Below are positions 18,920 through 26,282 of a DNA stretch of 64,000 nucleotides, one piece after another. Source of the stretch: Pseudobdellovibrionaceae bacterium (GTDB lineage Bacteria; Bdellovibrionota; Bdellovibrionia; Bdellovibrionales; Bdellovibrionaceae). The stretch spans positions 2,822,565 to 2,886,564 of the forward strand of contig JAHBUV010000001.1 of assembly GCA_019637915.1 (NCBI GenBank), written 5' to 3'. The position numbers and the translations under genes were made by a program. Within the stretch, counting starts at the first letter, position 1. The number at the start of each line of letters is the position of its first letter. The notes below the pieces were generated by a model. It did not search any database and was not told the origin of the DNA. It saw only the letters and a program-made list of their open reading frames with translations.

Positions 18920-19853
18920 ACAATTGTGGACCCACCTTCGTTATTGGCAGAGCTCTTCGGAGCATGTTTCCCACCGCGCTCTCTTGCTGTCGCTGCTGCG
19001 CGAGCCTTCGCCTTGCCCGGACGTCGCGGAGCTGCGCCGTCGCGCCCGGGAGCGCGGTTTTCCCTGGCCCGCGCCGTCCGCGGCGGACCCCTTGTGGCGG
19101 CAGGCGTGCCTGGAGGCCCGGCAGTTGCGCGAGGCCGGGGTGCACGCCCTCACGCCCGCTGACGCGAACTATCCGTCGTGTTTTTGGCGCAGTTCGGATC
19201 CGCCCCTGACCTTGTCGGTGCGCGGAAGCCTCGAGGTTTTTCACCGGCCGGCTTTGTCCGTGGTCGGCAGCCGCGAACCATCGGTGGATTCGCTGCAGTG
19301 GTTGGAAAGGGAGCTGGCGGTTTTTTGCCGGAACACAGGGGCGGTGATCGCCAGCGGCGGGGCCCGCGGCATCGATCAAAAAGCCCACTCTGTGGCGCTG
19401 CGGTCCTCGTCGCCGACATTGGTTTTTTTGCCGAGTGGCATCTTGCGGCCCTATCCCGCCGATTTGGAAAAGTGGTGGCCGGCCGTGCGCGATGGCGGCG
19501 GCGCCCTGGTCAGCGAGTACCCGCCCTTCATGCCGATGCGCAAGCCTCACTTTCATCAACGCAATCGTTTGATCGCGGCGGCGGGTTGCGCGGTGCTGAT
19601 CATCGAGGCGCGACAGCGCAGCGGCACCCTGATCACCGCGGCCCGCGCGGCGGAGATCGGCAGGCCCCTCCTGGTGCTGCCGGGCCATCCCCTGGACTCG
19701 CGTTTCAGCGGCAGCTTGCAATTGCTTTTCGATGGCGCCACTTTGCTTCGCGACGGCGAGGATCTCACAATTCTTTGGCAAAGCGAGGAGGAGCGCTCTT
19801 TGTCGAAAACGCTAGCGATAGAAGACGACAACGGGTCATTCCCCGAGATGTAG
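18912..19853 (+). CDS. dprA: DNA-processing protein DprA
   Basis: DprA/Smf, 313 residues, binds incoming single-stranded DNA during transformation and loads RecA. The Rossmann-like core is complete: LSVVGSREPS, ASGGARGIDQKAHSVAL, FLPSGILRPYP, NRLIAAAGCAVLIIEA, SGTLITAARAAEIGRPLLVLPG and FSGSLQLLFDGA. The usual C-terminal winged-helix domain is absent; only about 25 residues follow the core. The start is at MDKQLW, where family similarity begins. With the split comEC 3.3 kb away it supports natural competence. Confidence 0.93.
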   Translation: MDKQLWTHLRYWQSSSEHVSHRALLLSLLREPSPCPDVAELRRRARERGFPWPAPSAADPLWRQACLEARQLREAGVHALTPADANYPSCFWRSSDPPLTLSVRGSLEVFHRPALSVVGSREPSVDSLQWLERELAVFCRNTGAVIASGGARGIDQKAHSVALRSSSPTLVFLPSGILRPYPADLEKWWPAVRDGGGALVSEYPPFMPMRKPHFHQRNRLIAAAGCAVLIIEARQRSGTLITAARAAEIGRPLLVLPGHPLDSRFSGSLQLLFDGATLLRDGEDLTILWQSEEERSLSKTLAIEDDNGSFPEM

Positions 19854-20068
19854 GGGGTGGTGGAAAACTTCGTGTTTAACTTTAAAAAAATGAAATCGGC
19901 TGAAAAAAATCGATTGCAAAGTTGCAGGCGCAACCCTAACCTTAATTTCAAGGGAGGGGCGATGTGGTCAGGGATGACCTCAGTCGTACGGATGCGGCTG
20001 CATCGCTCTATTTTTCCACTTCGGCATCCTGCCAAATCTCAAAGTTCAAATCAGAAAAAGAAAAAAGA

Positions 20069-21175
20069 TCAGTTCCAGTTGCGGCGCAGGGATTCAAGGC
20101 CCAGCAGCCCGAAGATGAAGTTGGGAAGCCAGATCGCCACCGCCGGGGGCAGCTGGCCGCCGCGGCCCATGCTTTCAAACAGCACGTAAACGATCCAGTA
20201 GATCACGATGAGGACAATGCACAGGATCATGCCGCCGGCCTTTTGCTGGCGGCGGTTGGTGTTGGTGCCCAGACCCACGCCGAGCAGGGCGAAGACCGGG
20301 CACAGGACGGCGATGGCCCAGCGCTTGTGGTACTCCGTCAGATAGGTGCGGCGGTCGTCCTCTTTCAGGTCGGGCTGCTCCAGGAGGTGATCGATGTCTT
20401 CCAAGGTCAGTGACGGCGGGGACTTTTCGCGCACGACGTCTTTGATGGGATCAACGAGCTTCAGGTCGTAAACGTCGAATTTGATTTTGGTGTGGGCCTG
20501 GCCTTTGCGGTGGATGTCGCCGTCGTTCAGGCGCAGCAGGATGCGGTGACCCGGCCTCTCGGGATCCGGGATGATCTGCCCGGATTTGGCGACGATGGTC
20601 AGCGGCGTGTCGCCCTGCTTCTCGTCGTAGATGAAAACGCCCTCGAGATGGCCTTTTTCCGAGTCAACGTGGTTGGCGTAAACCACCATGTCGAAAAAAC
20701 CTTCCGAAAAAACCCCGGGCTTGATGGCCATGGCGGCCTTGGTGTTGCCGAGCTTGGTGTAAAGAACTTCGAATTGGCGGTTGCCCCAGGGCGCGATTTC
20801 GAAACTCGTGCGGGCTGACAGGATCGACACGAGCACGCCCAGGGCCAGGGCCGGCGTCAGCAGGGTGGCCATGGACAGGCCGCAGGCTTTCATGGCCACC
20901 ATCTCCGAATCCGAGGAGAGCCGGCCGTAGGTCAGCAGCACGGCGAAGAGCAGGCTCATCGGGAAAAGCGCCGGCAGCATGGAGATGCAGACGTAACCGA
21001 TGACCTGGGAAATGGTCAGCAGGTCCACGCCGTGCACGAGGGCGAATTCCGTCAGGCGCAAGACCTGGAACATCAAAATGATGGAAACGAAAACCGCCAG
21101 GCCCAGGACGAAACCCGGGAGCATCTCGAAGAAAATATACTGGACGGCCTTTTTGCCGCGGAGACCAGGAAGCAT
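20069..21175 (-). CDS. lptF: LPS export permease LptF/LptG family
   Basis: A YjgP/YjgQ-family permease of 368 residues, one of the two membrane subunits of the LptB2FG ABC transporter that extracts lipopolysaccharide from the inner membrane. Three N-terminal helices (with SMLPALFPMSLLFAVLLTY and the RLSSDSEMVAMKACG coupling segment), a periplasmic beta-jellyroll domain, and three C-terminal helices are visible. KRWAIAVLCPVFALLGVGLG is typical. ATG 21175 has GAGGG just upstream. LptF is preferred over LptG but the two are hard to separate by eye. Confidence 0.92.
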   Translation of the reverse strand: MLPGLRGKKAVQYIFFEMLPGFVLGLAVFVSIILMFQVLRLTEFALVHGVDLLTISQVIGYVCISMLPALFPMSLLFAVLLTYGRLSSDSEMVAMKACGLSMATLLTPALALGVLVSILSARTSFEIAPWGNRQFEVLYTKLGNTKAAMAIKPGVFSEGFFDMVVYANHVDSEKGHLEGVFIYDEKQGDTPLTIVAKSGQIIPDPERPGHRILLRLNDGDIHRKGQAHTKIKFDVYDLKLVDPIKDVVREKSPPSLTLEDIDHLLEQPDLKEDDRRTYLTEYHKRWAIAVLCPVFALLGVGLGTNTNRRQQKAGGMILCIVLIVIYWIVYVLFESMGRGGQLPPAVAIWLPNFIFGLLGLESLRRNWN

Positions 21176-21222
21176 ACGTCCCTCAGTGTATCGCATTGAC
21201 CGGCCCGAAGGGGAATCGCAGA

Positions 21223-22053
21223 ATGAACTTTATGAGCAAAGTCCTGCTGGTCTACGAGGACTATTCCGAGATGACCCACATCGAGTCCGTGTTGAAGAAA
21301 GTCGGATTCGACGTGCTTTCCATTTCGAACGAATTCACGCTGGCTCAGCAGGTTCTGGCGTTCAATCCCGATATCATCGTCGGCTACGGCAAGGGTCCGA
21401 AGGTGTCCACCGTCGGCGTCGGCCGGCGCATCAAGGAGATGCCGCGCTGGCTCGGCAAGGCCGTCCTGATTTTCCCCGGCGGCGTGAAGCCGGATCCCAT
21501 GGACCTGGCGCGCATCCGCATGGACATGGCCCTGGAAGCGCCCCTGGAGATCAACCGCCTCCTGCAGGTGCTGGCCAACCTGACGGACCAGAACCCCACC
21601 GATCTGATTGAGCGCATGATGAAGGCCGTCGCCCAGGAGACGCAGAATCCCCTGCGGGTGAGCGGGGGCGTGGCGCCCGACAAAAAGGACGACACGGTCT
21701 TCGTGACGGGGACGCGGGAGAGCGTGGAGGCCTGGCAGGTCAAAGGCTCCCGCGAAGTGGACGAGTTCAACCGATTGATGGGGCTCACGCCGCCGGCCGA
21801 AGAGAAGCCGGAGGACAGCGTGATCAGCCCCGTGCGCCGTCAGCTGGAAGAGGCTCAAACCAAGATCGCCGACAAAATGAAGGGTTACGCCAAGTACCTG
21901 CAAGAGGTTCTGCCCGGCTCGAAGGGGCATTTGCGGACGGAGATGAGGAAAGCTCAGAAGAAGCTCATGCAGGAATGGTCCGAGGAGGAGCTGAAAACCC
22001 AGGATCAGCTGCGCCGGGAGGCCACCAAGGCCCTCTTCAAAAAAAAGGATTGA
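21223..22053 (+). CDS. Degenerate receiver-like protein with charged C-terminus
   Basis: A 276-residue cytoplasmic protein. The first 115 residues look like a CheY-type receiver fold (SKVLLVYEDYSEMTHIESVLKK, NPDIIVGYGKGPK, KAVLIFPGG), but the phosphoacceptor aspartate is replaced: the third strand reads DIIVGYG. It is therefore probably not phosphorylated. The C-terminal third is highly charged, helical and lysine-rich (EMRKAQKKLMQEWSEEELK). It is divergent from lptF and 33 bases upstream of thioredoxin. I do not know its function. Confidence 0.75.
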   Translation: MNFMSKVLLVYEDYSEMTHIESVLKKVGFDVLSISNEFTLAQQVLAFNPDIIVGYGKGPKVSTVGVGRRIKEMPRWLGKAVLIFPGGVKPDPMDLARIRMDMALEAPLEINRLLQVLANLTDQNPTDLIERMMKAVAQETQNPLRVSGGVAPDKKDDTVFVTGTRESVEAWQVKGSREVDEFNRLMGLTPPAEEKPEDSVISPVRRQLEEAQTKIADKMKGYAKYLQEVLPGSKGHLRTEMRKAQKKLMQEWSEEELKTQDQLRREATKALFKKKD

Positions 22054-22086
22054 GAGCTTTTGGTCCCGGGTTTATCCTGGGGTTCT

Positions 22087-22413
22087 ATGAGTACCTCGAC
22101 CAAAGCCGTGACCGACAGTTCTTTTGAAGGTGAAGTTTTGAAATCCTCGACGCCCGTCCTCGTGGACTTCTGGGCGGAGTGGTGCGGCCCCTGCCGCGCG
22201 CTGGCGCCGAAGCTGGAGGAAGTCGCCAACGAACTCGGCGGCAAAGTCCGCATCGTCAAGGTCAACGTCGACGAGAACGAAGAGACCCCGCGCCGTTTCG
22301 GCATCCGCGGCATCCCGGCCTTGCTGCTGTTCAAGGGCGGCCAGGAAGTGGGTCAGTTGGTGGGCAACCACCCGAAAGACGCCATCGTCGATTTCCTGAA
22401 CAAGAACATCTGA
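22087..22413 (+). CDS. trxA: Thioredoxin
   Basis: Thioredoxin, 108 residues, a general cytosolic disulfide reductant. The active site [15 protein letters not shown] has C33 and C36; the cis-proline loop [14 protein letters not shown] and C-terminal helix are intact. The ATG at 22087 gives the standard thioredoxin length and follows GGGG. It probably shares a transcript with the preceding receiver-like gene and is followed by a terminator. Confidence 0.96.
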   Translation: MSTSTKAVTDSSFEGEVLKSSTPVLVDFWAEWCGPCRALAPKLEEVANELGGKVRIVKVNVDENEETPRRFGIRGIPALLLFKGGQEVGQLVGNHPKDAIVDFLNKNI

Positions 22414-22442
22414 TCCCGCGGGCGTTGAGCTTCGCGATGTTG

Positions 22443-22478
22443 GGGCTCCCCTTCGCTGCTGGAGCCCTTTCTTTTTTC
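22443..22478 (+). terminator. Intrinsic terminator after thioredoxin
   Basis: GGGCTCC (22443-22449) pairs with GGAGCCC (22461-22467) across an 11-base loop, followed by TTTCTTTTTT. It lies 30 bases past the thioredoxin stop. Confidence 0.75.
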
Positions 22479-22670
22479 CCGTTCTGAAACAACGTCTCAA
22501 AACGCGTCGGCAGAAACCCGACAGCTGTCAGTGATCCGTTGAACACCCCCCTCCGTGATTTCGATTTCATCTCGAACTGACGGCGTTTCTCTCTGAGAAT
22601 CGCCTGTTTTCAACGTTTTAACTCTGCGGCACATCCCTTGAAATACCGATAAGTCAGAAGGGAGGCCGAC

Positions 22671-23378
22671 ATGAACACGAGACGGAATAAGACCACCGCC
22701 GCGATTCTGACGGGCTTCGTCCTTTGTTTGCTCTTTCAGAACGGCAGCCTGGTGAACTGGGATGAGGCCACTCTGGAACGGGTGGACCTGACCATTCGCA
22801 ACACCCACGCCCGCGAGCTTTTGGGCGTGCACTACAAGGAGAGCGCGGCGCGCTTCCACGAGGCCAATGCCGAGCTTTCGAAAGTCATTTACCAGCGCGT
22901 GAAGAGCCGTTTGCCGGCGAGCCACACGCGGCAGGCGGGGGCGGTGACCCGCGCCATCCTGAGCGAGAGCAAGACGCACAATTTCGACCCGGTGTTCGTC
23001 CTGGCGGTCATCGAGACGGAATCGCAGTTTAACCCTTACGCCATCGGCGGCGTCGGCGAGATCGGCCTGATGCAGATCCGCCCGGAAACGGGGGAGTGGA
23101 TCAGCGAGAAGCTCAACATGCCCTGGATCGGTTCGGAGAGCCTGAAGAACCCCGTCGTCAACGTCAAGATCGGCATCGCCTACATGGCGTGGCTGCGCCA
23201 GCAGATGGGACCGAACTCCGTGCGCTACGTGGCGGCCTACAACATGGGCCCGCAGGCCGTGCGCCGGCTGATCGCCCAAAACCAGAAGCCGAAGGAGTAC
23301 CGCAGCCGCGTGCTCGCCAACTACGAGCACCTCTACCGCACCCTCCCGGCCGCCGGCGTCGCCACCGCCAAACTCTAA
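22671..23378 (+). CDS. Lytic transglycosylase (SLT domain)
   Basis: A 235-residue exported murein lytic transglycosylase. An N-terminal hydrophobic segment (TTAAILTGFVLCLLFQNG) serves as signal or anchor. The SLT domain spans about residues 90-220, with catalytic E117 in IETESQFNPYA, then GEIGLMQIRPETG, NPVVNVKIGIAYMAWLR and the AAYNMGP motif. It cleaves the MurNAc-GlcNAc bond with 1,6-anhydro formation. AGGGAGG precedes the ATG. The stop codon TAA is immediately followed by, and lies inside, the first copy of the 99-bp inverted repeat. Confidence 0.93.
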   Translation: MNTRRNKTTAAILTGFVLCLLFQNGSLVNWDEATLERVDLTIRNTHARELLGVHYKESAARFHEANAELSKVIYQRVKSRLPASHTRQAGAVTRAILSESKTHNFDPVFVLAVIETESQFNPYAIGGVGEIGLMQIRPETGEWISEKLNMPWIGSESLKNPVVNVKIGIAYMAWLRQQMGPNSVRYVAAYNMGPQAVRRLIAQNQKPKEYRSRVLANYEHLYRTLPAAGVATAKL

Positions 23379-23473
23379 CCGGTGCCAGCTCCTCTTTCGG
23401 GCCGCCCCGCGTCCCCGGAAGGTGCCAGGCTCTGTTTGGAGATGCGCCGCATCTCCAAACAGAGCCTGGCACC
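23375..23473 (+). repeat. 99-bp palindromic repeat, copy 1
   Basis: Copy 1 of a pair of inverted repeats. It begins with CTAACCGGTGCCAG, where TAA is the stop of the transglycosylase gene, and contains a near-perfect hairpin with 31-bp arms (23416-23446 and 23448-23478) around a single central base. The motif GGTGCCAG recurs at 23381 and 23421 and in inverse at the far side. It fills the gap between two convergent genes. It differs from copy 2 by only two bases, which pair with each other (23432 and 23462). Confidence 0.95.
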
Positions 23474-23478
23474 TTCCG

Positions 23479-23862
23479 CTAATTCAAACGCACTTTGATT
23501 TTGTGCTTCGTCGTCGACTTGCAGAGGGTTTCCATGGCCGTCGTCGAGCATTGCGGGGAGCCGCAGCTCAAGGTCAGGAGCTTGTTCTCCTGGTTGAGCT
23601 CTTTCATCTCTTTTTTCCATTCATCGCAAGCCTTCTTCCAATTGGAGCGGGCCTCTTTCTGCAAGGGGGCGGGATCACCGGCGAGTTCATCAGAGCCTTC
23701 GGTGATCTCGAATTTGATCTCTTCGGCCTGACGGCCTTTTTTGATCGAAATGGTGGTGTCTTCGCTGGCGTCGATCTTGTTCACTTTGACGCCCATTTCC
23801 TGCGCGGACGCGGCGAGACCGAGCGAGAGGGGGATGAGAAAGGCGGCGAGGGACTTGATCAT
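23479..23862 (-). CDS. Small exported protein of unknown function
   Basis: A 127-residue protein with a signal peptide (MIKSLAAFLIPLSLGLAASA, cleavage near residue 20). The mature part is charged, with a beta-like N-terminal stretch (GVKVNKIDASEDTTISIKKG), a helical middle (KKACDEWKKEMKELNQENK) and four cysteines, three of them near the end (LSCGSPQCSTTAMETLCKS), compatible with a disulfide-bonded periplasmic fold. I do not recognise a family. It is divergent from the hydrolase gene, and the two occupy the island between the inverted repeats. Confidence 0.7.
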   Translation of the reverse strand: MIKSLAAFLIPLSLGLAASAQEMGVKVNKIDASEDTTISIKKGRQAEEIKFEITEGSDELAGDPAPLQKEARSNWKKACDEWKKEMKELNQENKLLTLSCGSPQCSTTAMETLCKSTTKHKIKVRLN

Positions 23863-23914
23863 GGGAACCTCCTTGGACCATCATGGTGATTATCCGCGAG
23901 CAAAGGATGAAGTC

Positions 23915-25042
23915 ATGAGAAAATTGTTTCTGCCGCTGGCCGGGATGCTTTTCGTCCTCTCGTTGCTGAACATCATGCTGCCTTTTGACCTCATCACCTG
24001 GCGCCTGTCCGTGGTGACGAAGGAGTACGGTCACTTCTTTTTTCTACTGGGCGCGTTTTTTGCCCTGATGAGCTGGCGCGACAAGGACATTCCCAGCGTG
24101 CTGCTGTTCGCCTTCGCGTCTTTTTTCTTCGCACGCCCGATGATGATGGCTTGGTCGGGGGAATCCGCCTGGCGGAGGGAATTTGCCCAAACCTTGGGAG
24201 AGGAAAAACCTTTGCCGCCGCTGCTGTCGCTGAAGACCCTGTTCTTCGGGCGGGGCCTGTTGTCGGCGCCGTATGAGCGGCTGGTTTATGCCAAGTCCGA
24301 TGGCGAAGATCTGCATTTGGATTTTTATCGCGCGACCCCAGCGCCTTCGGGCCCTGTTCCTTGGGTGCTGGTCCTTCACGGCGGTGGCTGGGAGGGCGGA
24401 AGTTCGGATCAGCTGCCCGAGCTGAATTGGCATTTGGCGCGGCAGGGCTATGCGGTGATTTCGATGAGCTATCGGTTTTCACCGAAGCATCCATGGCCCG
24501 CCCAGCGTGAAGACGCTCTGGCGGCTTTGCATTACGTGCGCGAGCACGCGGCCGGAATGGGGCTTGATCTGAACCGCTGGTTCGTGCTCGGCCGTTCGGC
24601 GGGCGCGCAGATCGCCGGTGTTCTCGCGTACACGTTGAAGGATCCGGGCTTGCGTGGCTATATTTCCTTTTATCCGCCCACGGATCTGACCTTCGGTTAC
24701 GAGGTGGGGGAGGAGAACGATCTTTTGGCCTCGCGCTCCCTGGTCCGGCGCTTTCTGAAGGGTTCACCGCAGGAGAACGCCCCCAATTATCAAAGTTCCT
24801 CCGTCATCGAGGCCTTGGCGAATCATCCGGTCCCGACCCTGCTCCTTCATGGGCGCACTGATCTGCTGACGTGGTTCAAGCACAGCGAAAGACTCGCTCT
24901 GCGCCTGCAGGCCCTGAACGTCCCTTATGCTTATGTCGATTACCCTTGGGCCACGCACGGCTTTGACTACAACCTCAACGGTCCCGCCGGCCAAATCAGC
25001 ACGACCCTGATCGACAGCTTCCTCCAGCGCTTCTCCCGCTGA
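23915..25042 (+). CDS. Membrane-anchored alpha/beta hydrolase, esterase-like
   Basis: A 375-residue protein with two or three N-terminal membrane helices (LFLPLAGMLFVLSLLNIM, HFFFLLGAFFALMSW) and a hydrolase domain from about residue 110. The oxyanion motif HGGGW and nucleophile elbow GRSAGAQ place it in the hormone-sensitive-lipase-like carboxylesterase group; the acid is likely the aspartate of LLHGRTDLL and the base the histidine of WATHGFDYN. The substrate is unknown. The start at 23915 has AAAGGA upstream. It lies within the inverted-repeat island and converges on rodA. Confidence 0.88.
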   Translation: MRKLFLPLAGMLFVLSLLNIMLPFDLITWRLSVVTKEYGHFFFLLGAFFALMSWRDKDIPSVLLFAFASFFFARPMMMAWSGESAWRREFAQTLGEEKPLPPLLSLKTLFFGRGLLSAPYERLVYAKSDGEDLHLDFYRATPAPSGPVPWVLVLHGGGWEGGSSDQLPELNWHLARQGYAVISMSYRFSPKHPWPAQREDALAALHYVREHAAGMGLDLNRWFVLGRSAGAQIAGVLAYTLKDPGLRGYISFYPPTDLTFGYEVGEENDLLASRSLVRRFLKGSPQENAPNYQSSSVIEALANHPVPTLLLHGRTDLLTWFKHSERLALRLQALNVPYAYVDYPWATHGFDYNLNGPAGQISTTLIDSFLQRFSR

Positions 25043-25058
25043 AGCCACGTCCCCAAAG

Positions 25059-25157
25059 GGTGCCAGGCTGTGTTTGGAGATGCGGCGCATCTCCAAACAC
25101 AGCCTGGCACCTTCCGGGGACGCGGGGCGGCCCGAAAGAGGAGCTGGCACCGGTTAG
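25059..25157 (-). repeat. 99-bp palindromic repeat, copy 2 (inverted)
   Basis: Reverse-oriented copy of the repeat at 23375-23473, with hairpin arms at 25059-25084 and 25086-25111. Read on the minus strand it begins with CTAACCGGTGCC, where TAA is the stop codon of rodA. Compared with copy 1 it has GCTGTGTTT instead of GCTCTGTTT and the matching change in the opposite arm, so base pairing is kept. Confidence 0.95.
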
Positions 25158-26281
25158 AAGAGGTAGCGGCGGAAGGCGACGCTGGAGATGAGCCCGAGGC
25201 CGGCCATGGTCGTGAGCATGGAGGAGCCGCCGTAGCTGAGCAAAGGCAAGGGCACGCCGACGATGGGCAGCAGGCCGATCACCATGCTGATGTTCACGAA
25301 CATGTGCCAGAAGACGTAGGACAGCACCCCCACGCAGAGCAGGGCGCCGAACTTGTCCCGGGCGTTCATGGCGATGCGGATGATGATCACGAAGAGCAGG
25401 CAGAACAATCCCGCCGTCGTGATCGAACCGACGAAGCCATGCTCCTCGCTCAGGACGGAATAAATGAAATCCGTGTGGCGCTCGGGCAGGAATTCCAGCT
25501 GCGATTGCGTGCCTTTGCGGAAGCCCTTGCCGAAGAATTTGCCGGAGCCCACCGCGATCTTCGACTGGATGCTGTTGTACCCGGTGCGCAGCGGGTCGTT
25601 CTCGGGGGAGATGAAGGTCAGCACGCGGTTCTTCTGGTAATCGCGCAGCACGAAATTCCAGGCGCCCCACACGCTGATCATGCCGATCACCACGGCGCTC
25701 AGCAGGATGGATTTGCGCACCTTCGAGAACAGGATCATCGAGCCGCCGATCGAGGCGAGCATCATAGCGGTCCCCAGATCCGGCTGCTCGACGATGAACA
25801 CGAAAGGCACCAGCAGGATGAGCAGGGGGATGAAAAGCTCGCGGAAGCCCATGCCGCGGCCGAAGCTCGAGCGCGTCGACAGGATTTTCGCCAGCAGCAT
25901 GATCAGAGCGAGTTTCATGGTCTCGGAGGGCTGGTAGCGGAAAAAACCGAAGTCGATCCAGCGCTGCGCGCCCAGGGCCACCTTCCCGAAAAAGGTGGTG
26001 TAGATGATGGCGCTGAAGTTCAGGACATAGATCGCCAGCGCCATCTTGGCGACGATCGCGTAATCGATCAGCGTGACGATGAAGAAGATGCACCAGCCGG
26101 CCAGCAGCCAAACGATCTGGTTCAGGAACAACGGCGCCACGTCGCGCGAACTCGGGCCGTGGGTGGCGCTGTACAGATTGATCAGGCCGATGATGTTGAG
26201 GGCCAGGATCACCAGGATGAAATTCAGATCGAGGCGTTTGAAGATGGTTCTCTCTTCGACGTGAAAGCCCGTCATTTCCAT
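25154..26281 (-). CDS. rodA: Rod-shape SEDS glycosyltransferase RodA
   Basis: RodA, 375 residues, the SEDS-family peptidoglycan glycosyltransferase of the elongasome, with about ten membrane helices. Signature regions are FFRYQPSETMKLALI, VEQPDLGTAMM, ERHTDFIYSVLSEEHGF and the C-terminal PLPLLSYGGSSML. Its ATG lies one base after the stop of the PBP2 gene, with GGAAGGGG upstream, so the two partner proteins are coupled. Its stop lies within repeat copy 2. Confidence 0.97.
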   Translation of the reverse strand: MEMTGFHVEERTIFKRLDLNFILVILALNIIGLINLYSATHGPSSRDVAPLFLNQIVWLLAGWCIFFIVTLIDYAIVAKMALAIYVLNFSAIIYTTFFGKVALGAQRWIDFGFFRYQPSETMKLALIMLLAKILSTRSSFGRGMGFRELFIPLLILLVPFVFIVEQPDLGTAMMLASIGGSMILFSKVRKSILLSAVVIGMISVWGAWNFVLRDYQKNRVLTFISPENDPLRTGYNSIQSKIAVGSGKFFGKGFRKGTQSQLEFLPERHTDFIYSVLSEEHGFVGSITTAGLFCLLFVIIIRIAMNARDKFGALLCVGVLSYVFWHMFVNISMVIGLLPIVGVPLPLLSYGGSSMLTTMAGLGLISSVAFRRYLF

Positions 26282-26282
26282 G

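Noticed and set aside
19961-20189. Frame beginning after AAGGGAGGGGCG between dprA and lptF
   Set aside because: It runs into the 3' end of lptF on the opposite strand and ends in a low-complexity tail; no homology recognised.
23379-25153. Insertion sequence flanked by terminal inverted repeats
   Set aside because: No transposase, no target-site duplication, and the enclosed genes are an esterase and a small exported protein; called a repeat-bracketed island instead.
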